A DNA stretch of 64,000 nucleotides, from positions 682,001-746,000 of the forward strand of contig NZ_CP088017.1 in the NCBI RefSeq assembly GCF_021049285.1. Reading direction: 5' to 3'. Of this stretch, positions 28,922-38,049 are shown piece after piece. A model generated the notes under the pieces. That model ran no database searches, was not told the DNA's origin, and worked only from the letters and a program-made list of their open reading frames with translations. Made by a program: the position numbers and the translations under genes. Position 1 is the stretch's first letter; the number at the start of each line of letters is the position of its first letter. The DNA is from Ruania halotolerans. Its GTDB lineage: Bacteria > Actinomycetota > Actinomycetes > Actinomycetales > Beutenbergiaceae.

Positions 28922-29857
28922 ATGGCAATCCCTGCACTCTCGCGCACGGGCCGCAAGGCCGCGGTCACGGGCCGCGCATCGGCTCCGCAGTCGCGCCCAC
29001 GACGTCCGGTGGACCGGACCTTCTACCTGTTTCTTCTGCCGTCACTGGTGCTGTTCACGCTCGTGATCACGCTGCCTGCAGTGATGGGCATCTTCTACAG
29101 CTTCACCAACTCGATCGGCTTCGGTGAGTTCGAGTTCGTGGGCCTGATCAACTACATCGCCATGTTCTCTGACCCGGCGATTCGCGCCTCGTACGGATTC
29201 ACGATCGGCTTCGCGCTCGTCACGGTGATCGTGGTGAACGCGGTGGCCTTCCTGCTGGCGATCGGGCTGACGTCGAAGATCCGCGGGAAGGCAGCGCTGC
29301 GGACGGTCTTCGTGCTGCCCATGGTGGTCTCCGGAATCATCATCGCCTTCGTCTTCAACTTCCTCTTCTCCAACTCACTGCCTCGACTCGGCGCCGCGAT
29401 CGGCTCCGATGTGCTGGCGCAGAGCATTCTGGCCAACCCGGACCTGGCCTGGATCGCGATTGTGCTGGTCACGGCCTGGCAGGCGATCCCCGCCACGATG
29501 CTCATCTATATCGCCGGGATCGTGGCCATCCCTGGTGAGGTCTACGAAGCAGCATCGCTGGACGGGGCCTCACCTTCGCGCCAGTTGTTCACCATCACGC
29601 TTCCGCTGGTGGCCGGCTACGTACTCATCAACATGGTGCTCGGCTTCAAGAACTATCTGAACGCCTACGACATCATCGTCGGCCTCACCGACGGCGGCCC
29701 GGGAACTGCCACACGGAGTGTGGCGATGACGATCTTCTCGGGCTTCACCGGTGGCGACTACGCCTACCAGATGGCTAACGCCGTCGTGTTCTTCCTCATC
29801 GCCGTTGCCCTGGCGATGCTTCAGCTGCGGTTGACCCGCGGGAAGGTGTCCGTCTGA
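28922..29857 (+). CDS. carbohydrate ABC transporter permease (MalF type)
   Basis: 311 residues from ATG 28922. Six membrane segments follow a ~40-residue basic N-terminus. The ATPase-contact loop EVYEAASLDGASPSRQLFTITLP is the EAA motif of sugar permeases. It forms the channel with the next gene, which starts on its last base (TGATG). No ATPase gene is in the operon. Actinobacterial sugar importers commonly share one MsiK-type ATPase encoded elsewhere. Confidence 0.93.
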   Translation: MAIPALSRTGRKAAVTGRASAPQSRPRRPVDRTFYLFLLPSLVLFTLVITLPAVMGIFYSFTNSIGFGEFEFVGLINYIAMFSDPAIRASYGFTIGFALVTVIVVNAVAFLLAIGLTSKIRGKAALRTVFVLPMVVSGIIIAFVFNFLFSNSLPRLGAAIGSDVLAQSILANPDLAWIAIVLVTAWQAIPATMLIYIAGIVAIPGEVYEAASLDGASPSRQLFTITLPLVAGYVLINMVLGFKNYLNAYDIIVGLTDGGPGTATRSVAMTIFSGFTGGDYAYQMANAVVFFLIAVALAMLQLRLTRGKVSV

Positions 29858-30741
29858 TGACTACGAACGCGGTTCAATCGACGACCTCAACACAGCCAGC
29901 CCCGCGAAAGCGCAAGGAAGGCCGCGAGCGAGCAAACATCCCTGCCACGGTGATGCTGACAATTGCCTCCCTGGCCGTGCTCGTTCCGCTCCTGGTGACG
30001 GTCTCCATGGCCTTCAAGACGACCGCACAGGCGGTCGACGGGAACGCCTTCTCCCTGCCGAGCCCGGCCAGCGTCGCCGGCCTCGTGCAGGCGTGGCTGA
30101 TGACGAACTTCCCGCGCGGGTTCGCCGTCTCTCTGTTCGTCTCGGCCGTCACCGTGGTGGGGGTGATCATCCTCAGCGCGATGGCTTCCTATGCGATCTC
30201 GCGCAACTGGGAGCATCGCGTGTTCCGCTATGCGTTCTTCTACCTGCTCGGCGCGATGTTCCTGCCGTTCCCGGTGCTCGCGCTCTCGCAGGTCAAGCTC
30301 ACCGGGATGGTCGGGCTGGACAACCCCGTGGGGGTCGCACTCCTGCATGTGATGTTCCAGCTCTCCTTCAGCACGCTGCTGTTCACCGCATTCCTGCGCT
30401 CGATCCCCGAGGAGCTGGAGGAGAGCGCCCGACTGGACGGAGCGACCACCCGGCAGGCATTCTGGAGGCTCATTTTCCCCCTCCTGGCACCGATGAGCGC
30501 CACCGTCGGGATCCTTGCGTTCCTGCACTCCTGGAACGACTTCATGATGCCGTCGCTGATCACTTCGGACCCCTCGTGGCAGACGCTGCCGGTGCTGCAG
30601 AGCATCTTCCAAACGCAGTTCAGTAACAACTACAACGTGGCGTTCGCCTCGTACATGATGTCCATGGCTCCTGCGATCGTGGTCTATCTGTTCACGCAGC
30701 GATGGGTCATGTCAGGCGTGACGCAGGGTGCCATCAAGTAG
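29857..30741 (+). CDS. carbohydrate ABC transporter permease (MalG type)
   Basis: 294 residues with six membrane segments; the start overlaps the stop of the first permease by one base. The EAA loop reads EELEESARLDGATTRQAFWRLIFPLLAP. It is the second half of the heterodimeric import channel. The coupling and spacing to the alpha-glucosidase gene (79 nt) put all four genes in one operon. Confidence 0.93.
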   Translation: MTTNAVQSTTSTQPAPRKRKEGRERANIPATVMLTIASLAVLVPLLVTVSMAFKTTAQAVDGNAFSLPSPASVAGLVQAWLMTNFPRGFAVSLFVSAVTVVGVIILSAMASYAISRNWEHRVFRYAFFYLLGAMFLPFPVLALSQVKLTGMVGLDNPVGVALLHVMFQLSFSTLLFTAFLRSIPEELEESARLDGATTRQAFWRLIFPLLAPMSATVGILAFLHSWNDFMMPSLITSDPSWQTLPVLQSIFQTQFSNNYNVAFASYMMSMAPAIVVYLFTQRWVMSGVTQGAIK

Positions 30742-30820
30742 GCCCGAGTACCCCCGGCGGCCCAGTGTGCCGCGGACTCCGCGGTCATCCCCACCAAGAG
30801 CAGAAGGAAGATCCACCCCC

Positions 30821-32494
30821 ATGACGAATACCGTGGCCAGCGAGCCAGACGTTGCGGCGCTCTCTGCCGACGCCACCTGGTGGCGGCAGGCCGCCGTCTA
30901 CCAGATCTACCCCCGAGCGTTCGCCGATTCCGACGGCAGCGGGCTGGGTGATCTGCGCGGAATCACGCAGAAGGTGCCCTATCTGAGCGCTCTCGGCATC
31001 GACGCCGTGTGGTTGAGCCCGTTCTATCCCTCGGCCCTGGCCGATGGCGGGTACGACGTGGATGACTACCGCGGCGTCGATCCCAAGCTTGGCACCCTGG
31101 CCGACTTCGACGAGATGGTCACTGCCCTGCACAGTGCCGGGATCCGGTTGATCGTGGACCTGGTCCCGAATCACACATCGGACCGGCACGAGTGGTTCCA
31201 GGCGGCTCTCGCAGCACCGAAAGGGTCGCCGGAACGCGACCGGTACATCTTCCGGGACGGGAAGGGGACCGACGGCGCAGAGCCGCCCTCGGATTGGGGA
31301 TCCACATTCGGCGGACCTGCCTGGCACCAGGTCGAGGACGGGCAGTGGTATCACCACTTCTTCGCCAAGGAGCAGCCGGACCTGAACTGGGCCAATCCTG
31401 AGGTCCGAGCGGACTTCCTGCACACGCTGCGCTTCTGGTCCGATCGCGGGGTGGACGGGTTCCGCGTGGATGTGGCCCACGGGCTCGCCAAGGATCTGCC
31501 CGAGGAGTTGCCCAGCCAGGCTGAGCTCGATGCGATCCCGGTGGACGGCGATCACCCGATGTGGGACCGCGACGAGGTCCACGAGATCTATGCCGAGTGG
31601 CGTGAGGTGTTCAATTCCTATGACCCGCCGCGTACGGCGGTGGCCGAGGCATGGGTGAAGGCCGATCGCCGCTCCCGGTATGCCAGCGCGGACGGGCTCG
31701 GGCAGGCGTTCAACTTCGACCTCCTCGAGGCCGACTTCGACGCTGAGCAGTTCCGCGAACTGATCACCTTCAACCTGGAGCTTGCCGAGCGGTCCGGTTC
31801 ATCCACCACGTGGGTGTTCTCCAACCATGACGTTGTGCGCCACGCCACCCGGTACGGCCTTCCGCCGCGTGGTGAGGACGAGCAAAAGGCCGGCCTCGCC
31901 TGGCTGCTCAGCGGTGGCACCGCACCGGTGCTCGATGCCGATCTCGGCCTGCGCCGGGCCCGGGCGGCGACCATGCTCGAACTCGCACTGCCCGGATCCT
32001 CCTATCTGTACCAGGGGGAGGAGCTGGGACTGCACGAAGTGGCTGATATCCCCGCCGAGCAGCGCCAGGATCCCACGTTCTTCCGCACCGAAGGCGCCGA
32101 GATCGGCCGGGACGGGTGCCGGGTGCCGCTGCCGTGGACCACAGCAGGTCCGTCGTTCGGCTTCGGTTCCGCGGCCCCGGACCTGCCGCAGCCTGAGTGG
32201 TTCGGGCCGTCCTCGGTACAGGCGCAGGACGGGGTGCCCGGTTCCACGCTGACGCTGTACCGGGAGGCGCTCGCGCTGCGCCGCGAGTTGCAGACGCAGG
32301 AGAGGCTGGAGTGGCTCGAGACTGGAGACGAGCAGGTCCTGGCCTTCCGCCGGCCGAATGGGTGGGTGAGCGTGACGAACTTCGGATCGGCCGCCGTCGG
32401 CCTCCCTCATGGTGAGGTCCTGCTGACGAGCGCAGACCTGACGGCGGATGGCCAGCTTCCGGGCGCCACCACCGCCTGGCTCCGCCAGTCCTGA
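30821..32494 (+). CDS. GH13 alpha-glucosidase (oligo-1,6/alpha-1,4 type)
   Basis: 557 residues from ATG 30821 after AGAAGGAAG; no signal peptide, so it acts inside the cell. All four GH13 regions are present: LVPNHTS (about 113-119), GFRVDVAH with the nucleophile Asp217, the acid/base Glu276 in VAEAW, and FSNHDVV with Asp337. Length and the QIYPRAFADSDGSGLGDLRGI start match alpha-glucosidases and trehalose- or isomaltose-hydrolysing enzymes. It probably hydrolyses the sugar brought in by the adjacent ABC importer. The exact linkage preference cannot be read. Confidence 0.92.
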   Translation: MTNTVASEPDVAALSADATWWRQAAVYQIYPRAFADSDGSGLGDLRGITQKVPYLSALGIDAVWLSPFYPSALADGGYDVDDYRGVDPKLGTLADFDEMVTALHSAGIRLIVDLVPNHTSDRHEWFQAALAAPKGSPERDRYIFRDGKGTDGAEPPSDWGSTFGGPAWHQVEDGQWYHHFFAKEQPDLNWANPEVRADFLHTLRFWSDRGVDGFRVDVAHGLAKDLPEELPSQAELDAIPVDGDHPMWDRDEVHEIYAEWREVFNSYDPPRTAVAEAWVKADRRSRYASADGLGQAFNFDLLEADFDAEQFRELITFNLELAERSGSSTTWVFSNHDVVRHATRYGLPPRGEDEQKAGLAWLLSGGTAPVLDADLGLRRARAATMLELALPGSSYLYQGEELGLHEVADIPAEQRQDPTFFRTEGAEIGRDGCRVPLPWTTAGPSFGFGSAAPDLPQPEWFGPSSVQAQDGVPGSTLTLYREALALRRELQTQERLEWLETGDEQVLAFRRPNGWVSVTNFGSAAVGLPHGEVLLTSADLTADGQLPGATTAWLRQS

Positions 32495-32524
32495 CCCCAC
32501 CCCCTGCCGCCCCCACCCTCACCA

Positions 32525-32583
32525 GCCGAGCGCAAATCTGTGCGGCTTCTGCTCGGAAAATGCCGCACAGATTTGCGCTCGGC
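32525..32583. repeat. dispersed palindromic repeat, family A, copy 1
   Basis: Two perfect 22-bp arms (32525-32546 and 32562-32583, beginning GCCGAGCGC and ending GTGCGGC) are separated by a 15-nt loop. It lies behind the alpha-glucosidase gene, and the hairpin could act as a terminator. The same arm consensus recurs at 33641, 40123 and 41514. Confidence 0.9.
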
Positions 32584-32682
32584 CAGAGTGCTGCAGGGCA
32601 TGTGTCACGCGGGATGTCGCTGTGTCCACAACCCCACGTGGGTGGGTCACCCGGGTGATCGGCGATGTGGCGATGATCGTAG

Positions 32683-33633
32683 ATGACCAAGAGCATCCCA
32701 ACCCCATTGTATGAGTGCGCCCGCCGGCAGGAGGGGCTCATCTCCACCGCTCAGTGCGACGAGTACGGGGTGTCCGGTGACCGCCGGTCGCGACTTGTCG
32801 TTTCGGGTCGCTGGCGACGGGTCACCCGCGGCGTCTACGACACCGGAAGCATCGATGATCCGACAGGCTGGGAACATCGGCGACTCCGGCCAGTGTTCCT
32901 CGGCCTTCTTGCCTACCCCTGCTCGGTAGCCGTCTCCGGGTGTGCGCTTGCACTACACGATATCTGGGGACTTCCCATCGACCTCGCCCCAGAAGTGGCG
33001 TTGCCGCGCGGTCACTGGGCACCGGCTCGCGACTCGATCAGGGTGCGGCGGTTCGACAATGGCATGACGACGACCGTCGCGCGAGGATGCCCGACCGCGA
33101 CGGTTGATTTTGCCCTAGCCCAGGCGATCTGCGAGATGACACGAGCATCGGCGCTCAGCGTGCTGGACTCGGCTCTCCACCAGGGACGGGCCGACGCCGC
33201 AACATTGCGTCGGGTGAAGACGCTGGTTCGCGGCAGGCGTGGGGCAGCACGGACACACGAATACTGGGATCTCGTGGACGGTCGCGCCGAGTCCCCGTTG
33301 GAGACGCGAGCCCGTCTCATCTTCCACGATGCCGACGTCGCACCGGACGAGTTGCAGGTGCCGTTGCGCAACGCCGACGGTGCGGTGATGGCCTATGGAG
33401 ACATGGGGTGGCGGCTGGCCGATGGTACCTGGCTGATTGTGGAGATGGACGGTCGCGAGGTCCACGCGGCTCCGGAGGCGGTCTACCGAGATCGTGCCCG
33501 GCAGAACGAGGTGCTGGCAGCAGGACGCACCCTCTTCCTGCGCTTCACCGGAGCCGACCTCGGTCGCCATCAGACGATGGTTGCCCAGGTGCGGCGGAGC
33601 CTGGCCCGCGGAACCGCCGCAGTCGCCGCCTAA
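32683..33633 (+). CDS. AbiEi antitoxin-like/DUF559-type protein
   Basis: 316 residues from ATG 32683. The N-terminus (ECARRQEGLISTAQCDEYGVSGDRRSRLVVSGRWRRVTRGVY) is the winged-helix domain of AbiEi-type antitoxins. The C-terminal ~100 residues (AESPLETRARLIF, WLIVEMDGREVH, RDRARQNEVLAAGRTLFLRF) resemble the DUF559/Vsr-like endonuclease fold, with an E...E-x-D pattern. Actinobacteria carry many such proteins without an AbiEii toxin, as here. The gene is bracketed by two inverted copies of palindrome family A. Whether it is a nuclease, a regulator or an antitoxin is open. Confidence 0.75.
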   Translation: MTKSIPTPLYECARRQEGLISTAQCDEYGVSGDRRSRLVVSGRWRRVTRGVYDTGSIDDPTGWEHRRLRPVFLGLLAYPCSVAVSGCALALHDIWGLPIDLAPEVALPRGHWAPARDSIRVRRFDNGMTTTVARGCPTATVDFALAQAICEMTRASALSVLDSALHQGRADAATLRRVKTLVRGRRGAARTHEYWDLVDGRAESPLETRARLIFHDADVAPDELQVPLRNADGAVMAYGDMGWRLADGTWLIVEMDGREVHAAPEAVYRDRARQNEVLAAGRTLFLRFTGADLGRHQTMVAQVRRSLARGTAAVAA

Positions 33634-33640
33634 TGCGGCC

Positions 33641-33699
33641 GCCGGACGCAAACCTGTGCGGCGTTTTCCGAGTGGAAGCCGCAGTAGTTTGCGCTCGGC
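33641..33699. repeat. dispersed palindromic repeat, family A, copy 2 (degenerate)
   Basis: Arms 33641-33662 and 33678-33699 match at 17 of 22 positions. The 15-nt loop is the reverse complement of the copy-1 loop at 12 of 15 positions, so this copy is inverted relative to copy 1. It starts eight bases after the stop of the AbiEi-like gene. Confidence 0.85.
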
Positions 33700-33739
33700 A
33701 GGTGGGGGAGGTCTCAGTAGGTGGGGGGAGGTGCCAGGG

Positions 33740-35560
33740 TCAGGCCGGGAGATGGCGGGTGGCGAATTCCAACTCCGCCCGCATCTGCCGCACCCGCTCA
33801 TCGTCCACTGCGGACCCGTGCCCGGCGTCATAGGTGTACAACTCCACCTCGCCGCCGTGCGAGCGCAGCATGTCCACGTAGTTCTCGATCTGCTTGAACG
33901 GGCAGCGCGGGTCATTCTTCCCGGCCAGGATCAGCACCGGCGCCCGTACCTGCCCCACGTAGGTGATCGGCGAGGAGTCCGTATAGGCCTGCGGTACCTG
34001 GCTGGGCGATCCGCCGAACAGGGACCGGTCGAACGCCTGCAGCGCGTCCATCTCGTCTGCGTAGGCGCTCACGTAGTCGGCCACCGGCACACCAGCGATA
34101 CCGAGGGCCCAGCGATCCGGCTGCGTGCCCAGCCCGAGCAACGTCAGGTATCCACCCCAGGAGGCTCCGGCGAGGATCGACCGCTCCCGGTCCACCACCC
34201 CGGCCTCGGCCAGCGCCTCGTGCACGGCAGCGATGTCTTCCAGCTCGGTGTGCCCGACGCGGCCCTCGAGTGCATCGCGCCAGGCATTGCCATACCCGGT
34301 GGATCCCCGGTAGTTCACGCTCAGCACCGCGTAGCCGTGATCCACCCACGCCGCGGCATAGGGGCTGAACGAGTCCGATTCGTGCCAGGTGGGCCCGCCG
34401 TGCACTTCCACCACCACGGGGAATGGCTCGCTGCCCTCCACCGGCCGACGCAACAGCGCGTGCACCCGCCCGGCTGGACCCTCGGCCCACACATCCTCCA
34501 CCGGGACCGAACCCGGCACCCGGTTCTCGCCCAGCGTGATCAAGGTCTTGCCCGTGCTCGCCTCGATGACGTCCCTGGGCTCGGCCGCCGAGGAACGGGC
34601 CAGCCACACGTCACCATCGGGACGAGCCGTGGCGCCCGAGACGGTGCCGGTGGTCGATCCCACCTGGTGCACCGACCCATCGGCCAGGTCGTACCGGTAG
34701 GTGAGTGTTCGGGCCTCGTGGTCCATCGCGATCAGCAGGGACCGGCCGTGCGGGTACCACTGCGCGTCGGCCACTTCCCCGGGCAGACCCAGATCGACTG
34801 GCCGCACACCCGAGGTGGCCACGTCCCAGATCAGCAGGCCGGCCACGTCCGTGCGTTCGTGGCGTACCAACAGGCGAGTGTCGCCGGGAATCGGGGCAAA
34901 GTCCAGGGCGAAGAGTCCGTGCCCGGGGCCGTCGTCGAGGTCGGCGAGCGTGGCTCCGGTGTCCGCTCGCAGCACGCGCAGTGCCGGGTGCCGGGAGTCG
35001 CCACGTTCTGAATGCTCGAGTGCGACGAGGTTCCCGTCCCGGCTCAGCGCCGCCGCCTCGGCCGGCTCCGTGTGCGCGTACAGCAGGCGCGGGCTCGTCC
35101 CTGCGGCCGCAGGCCCCACATAGAGCGCGTGCACCTGGGTGCCGAAGTCACCACTACGGCCCACGACGACGGTCCCGTCCTCGGCGAGGAGGAGCCCGGC
35201 GTCGTAGGCATCCGGCAACGGGATAGGACGTTCGGCGCGCGTGTAGGCGGGGGAGCCGAACGGCTGGCGCCGCCACTGGCCGAACTCATCGCCGTCGGTG
35301 TCGTCGAACCACCAGATCCAGGTGCCGAGCGGGTCGATCGTGGCATCAGTTGTGCCGTTCGTGCGCTCCGTAGCGCGCACCAGGGTGCGCGTGGACGGCG
35401 TCCAGGAGTGCACTTCCAGGGTGCCGCCCACACTGGCAACCACCACGGCACGGTCCGGTGCTTGCGCTGCCCACTCGGGCAGGCCGACCCGGCGCGCGCG
35501 GAACCGTCGTTCCCAGTCCGGCGGCGGCCAGGCCGAGGGCCCCGGGGAGAGCGTGGTCAT
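33740..35560 (-). CDS. S9 family prolyl oligopeptidase-like peptidase
   Basis: 606 residues. The first ~350 form a beta-propeller-like region of repeated short strands. The C-terminal ~250 are an alpha/beta hydrolase domain with nucleophile Ser467 in GASWGGY, Asp in GKNDPRCP and His in DAGHGSA. No signal peptide is seen, so it probably acts on short peptides in the cytoplasm. It overlaps the end of the CopC-like gene by four bases, which suggests co-transcription, although a functional link is not obvious. Confidence 0.92.
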   Translation of the reverse strand: MTTLSPGPSAWPPPDWERRFRARRVGLPEWAAQAPDRAVVVASVGGTLEVHSWTPSTRTLVRATERTNGTTDATIDPLGTWIWWFDDTDGDEFGQWRRQPFGSPAYTRAERPIPLPDAYDAGLLLAEDGTVVVGRSGDFGTQVHALYVGPAAAGTSPRLLYAHTEPAEAAALSRDGNLVALEHSERGDSRHPALRVLRADTGATLADLDDGPGHGLFALDFAPIPGDTRLLVRHERTDVAGLLIWDVATSGVRPVDLGLPGEVADAQWYPHGRSLLIAMDHEARTLTYRYDLADGSVHQVGSTTGTVSGATARPDGDVWLARSSAAEPRDVIEASTGKTLITLGENRVPGSVPVEDVWAEGPAGRVHALLRRPVEGSEPFPVVVEVHGGPTWHESDSFSPYAAAWVDHGYAVLSVNYRGSTGYGNAWRDALEGRVGHTELEDIAAVHEALAEAGVVDRERSILAGASWGGYLTLLGLGTQPDRWALGIAGVPVADYVSAYADEMDALQAFDRSLFGGSPSQVPQAYTDSSPITYVGQVRAPVLILAGKNDPRCPFKQIENYVDMLRSHGGEVELYTYDAGHGSAVDDERVRQMRAELEFATRHLPA

Positions 35561-36279
35561 GAATTGCGCCGGAATCGCACCACGGTGGCGGCAACGGCGC
35601 CGATCACCCCGAGCGCAATGACCGCAAACAGGGCGATCCGCCCGGCGGATGGGCCATCGCCTTCGCTCTCGTCGGAGGTGCCGGTGTCCATGCCGTCCGC
35701 AGGCGTATCGCTGGGCTCGGCGGAGTCGCTGGCGGCGTCCTCGTCAGAGGACTCAGTGATCTCTTCGGAGGGCTCCTGGTTCGCGGTCTCCGCCTCGGAT
35801 GTCTCGGTCGGCTCGCTCTCACCACCGGCCTCACCTTCGGAGCCGGTGACCCCCAGTCCCTCCTCGGCCGTGAAGGTGAGCTCGCCGTCGATGGGATGCC
35901 CGTCGGCCGAGACCACGCGCCAGATCACCACGTACTCACCGGCCGGCAGATCCGCGACCAGCCGCTGGCGGACGTCGGGACCATCCAACTCGGGCTCACC
36001 GTCGGTGACGTCGGCGCTGTCCGGCCCGGTGATCTCGATACTCGTGCCCATCTCGAGGATGTCCTCGTTGAACGTGAGCAGCAGCGACTCCGGCGCCGTG
36101 CTGAGCGTGGCGCCATCCTCCGGATCAGAGGAGATCAGCGCACTGTGCGCGGCCGCCGGAGATGCGGTGATGGTGCCCAGCAGGCCGGCCGAGAGGGCAG
36201 CCAAGGACAGGGTGAGGGCGGCGCGGAGCGTCCGCCGAGGAGCGCTGCTGCCGGGTCGAGAGCCGGAGTGTACGGACAT
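35557..36279 (-). CDS. CopC domain copper-binding protein with C-terminal membrane anchor
   Basis: 240 residues. A Sec signal of ~45 residues ends AAAHSA, leaving His as the first mature residue, the classical N-terminal copper ligand of CopC. The ~95-residue beta-sandwich has the family motifs SSDPEDGATLSTAPESLLLTFNE and GEYVVIWRVVSADGHPIDGELTFT, where the second His lies. A Glu/Ser-rich acidic linker and one membrane helix (about 213-235) follow. It is exported and anchored on the outer face of the membrane. No CopD partner is adjacent. Confidence 0.88.
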   Translation of the reverse strand: MSVHSGSRPGSSAPRRTLRAALTLSLAALSAGLLGTITASPAAAHSALISSDPEDGATLSTAPESLLLTFNEDILEMGTSIEITGPDSADVTDGEPELDGPDVRQRLVADLPAGEYVVIWRVVSADGHPIDGELTFTAEEGLGVTGSEGEAGGESEPTETSEAETANQEPSEEITESSDEDAASDSAEPSDTPADGMDTGTSDESEGDGPSAGRIALFAVIALGVIGAVAATVVRFRRNS

Positions 36280-36499
36280 GACCTCAGCCTACGGCGGCTC
36301 GGGGGTGGCACGGTCGTGAGCGCCGTCACTCGTTCCGCCTGTGCGCCGCTGCCCACCCTCCAAGGCACCTGGGCGACTGGGCAGTGGGCGCGCGGAGAGG
36401 AGTTCGATATGGATACATTGCCATGAGTACCGCAGGCAACGATGGGCGCTCCGGCCCGCATCCTCTCGCCCGCTAGCACTCTCTCCGGAAAGGTCGACG

Positions 36500-38017
36500 A
36501 TGCCGATCACTCATGAGGTCCGGCCCCGCGCCAGCGCTGAGGGCCTGCCACGCACCGAGCAACTGGCCTGGAAGTTGGCTGAGGTTGCCTCCGATCCCGC
36601 GCCCGTTCCCGGTGATGTGGTGGACATGGTGATCAATCGGATCATCGACAACGCCGCCGTCGCCGCTGCCTCGCTGCTGCGCGAACCGGTGGTGGCCGCC
36701 CGGGCACAGGCGCTCGCCCACCCCTACTCTGCCGGGGCCACCGTCTTCGGGCGCAGTTCCGACCTTCGCGTCAGCCCGGAGTGGGCCGCCTGGGCGAACG
36801 GCGTGGCCGTGCGTGAGCTCGACTATCACGACACCTTCCTCGCCGCCGACTACTCCCACCCGGGAGACAACATCCCCCCCATCCTCGCCGTGGCGCAGCA
36901 CACCGGCGCCAGTGGTGCCGATCTCGTCCGGGCGATCACCGTCGGCTACCAGATTCAGGTGGATCTGGTAGCAGCGATCAGCCTGCACAAGCACAAGATC
37001 GACCACATCGCCCACCTCGGCCCGAGCGCCGCCGCCGGTATCGGTACCCTGCTCGGCCTGGACGTCACCACGATCTTCCAGGCGATCGGACAGGCTCTGC
37101 ACACGTGCACCGCCACCCGCCAGTCCCGCAAGGGGCAGATCTCCTCGTGGAAGGCCTACGCCCCCGCGTTCGCAGGCAAGGTGGCGGTGGAGTCGGTGGA
37201 CCGGGCGATGCGCGGGCAGAGTTCACCGGAGCCGATCTATGAGGGCGAGGACGGCGTGATCGCCTGGCTGCTCGATGGCCCGGACGCGCGCTATCAGGTC
37301 ACTCTGCCGGCCCCGGGGGAGGCGAAGACGGCGATCCTGCGCACCTACACCAAGGAGCACTCGGCCGAATACCAGTCCCAGGCGCTCATCGATCTGGCCC
37401 GCCGGTTGCACCGCACCCACCCGGAGTTGACCGACCCGACGAACGTGGCCGGCATCGTGATCCACACTAGTCACCACACGCACTACGTGATCGGTTCCGG
37501 CGCGAACGATCCGCAGAAGTACGACCCGAATGCGAGCAGGGAGACCCTGGACCACTCGATTCCCTACATCGTGGCGGTCGCCCTGCAGGACGGCGCCTGG
37601 CATCACGAGGCTTCCTACGCCCCTGAGCGCGCCGGCCGGGCGGACACGGTGGAGCTGTGGCGCAAGATCACCACGGCTGAAGATCCCGAGTGGACTCGGC
37701 GCTACCACAGTGAGGATCCGGCTGAGAAGGCGTTCGGGGGGCGGATGGAGATCACCCTCACCGATGGGCGCACGATCGTCGAGGAGATCGCAATGGCCGA
37801 TGCGCACCCCCTGGGCGCGCGGCCGTTCGCCCGAGCCCAGTACGTGGAGAAGTTCCGCACGCTTGCCGACGGCGTCTGTGAGCCTGAGGAGATCTCTCGC
37901 TTTCTCGAGTTGGTCCAGCGCCTGCCCGAGCTCACCACCGAAGAGGTGGTGGGCCTCACCGTGGCCGCACGCCCCGGCCTCCTCGGCACAGTGCGTAACC
38001 CGAAGGGACTGTTCTGA
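36500..38017 (+). CDS. prpD: 2-methylcitrate dehydratase (MmgE/PrpD family)
   Basis: 505 residues from ATG 36500 after GGAAAGG; the longer frame upstream is not coding. It has PrpD-type features: [17 protein letters not shown] near residue 50, [28 protein letters not shown] near 110, and the C-terminal beta-rich domain. It dehydrates 2-methylcitrate in the methylcitrate cycle, which removes propionyl-CoA. It is coupled through a ten-codon mini-frame to prpB, and prpC follows. Confidence 0.93.
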   Translation: MPITHEVRPRASAEGLPRTEQLAWKLAEVASDPAPVPGDVVDMVINRIIDNAAVAAASLLREPVVAARAQALAHPYSAGATVFGRSSDLRVSPEWAAWANGVAVRELDYHDTFLAADYSHPGDNIPPILAVAQHTGASGADLVRAITVGYQIQVDLVAAISLHKHKIDHIAHLGPSAAAGIGTLLGLDVTTIFQAIGQALHTCTATRQSRKGQISSWKAYAPAFAGKVAVESVDRAMRGQSSPEPIYEGEDGVIAWLLDGPDARYQVTLPAPGEAKTAILRTYTKEHSAEYQSQALIDLARRLHRTHPELTDPTNVAGIVIHTSHHTHYVIGSGANDPQKYDPNASRETLDHSIPYIVAVALQDGAWHHEASYAPERAGRADTVELWRKITTAEDPEWTRRYHSEDPAEKAFGGRMEITLTDGRTIVEEIAMADAHPLGARPFARAQYVEKFRTLADGVCEPEEISRFLELVQRLPELTTEEVVGLTVAARPGLLGTVRNPKGLF

Positions 38018-38049
38018 TGGCCCGCACCGATCGCGAGAAGGGGCACTGA
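38017..38049 (+). other. ten-codon mini-frame coupling prpD to prpB
   Basis: ATG at 38017 shares its A with the prpD stop codon (TGATG). The frame encodes [10 protein letters not shown] and ends at TGA 38047-38049, whose A is the first base of the prpB ATG (again TGATG). It contains GAGAAGGGG, a ribosome site for prpB. It may only carry translating ribosomes across the gap. Confidence 0.5.

Noticed and set aside
33437-35011. A 524-codon plus-strand frame opposite the S9 peptidase gene
   Set aside because: The minus-strand gene has a complete catalytic triad; the plus-strand translation has no recognisable domain and is a shadow.
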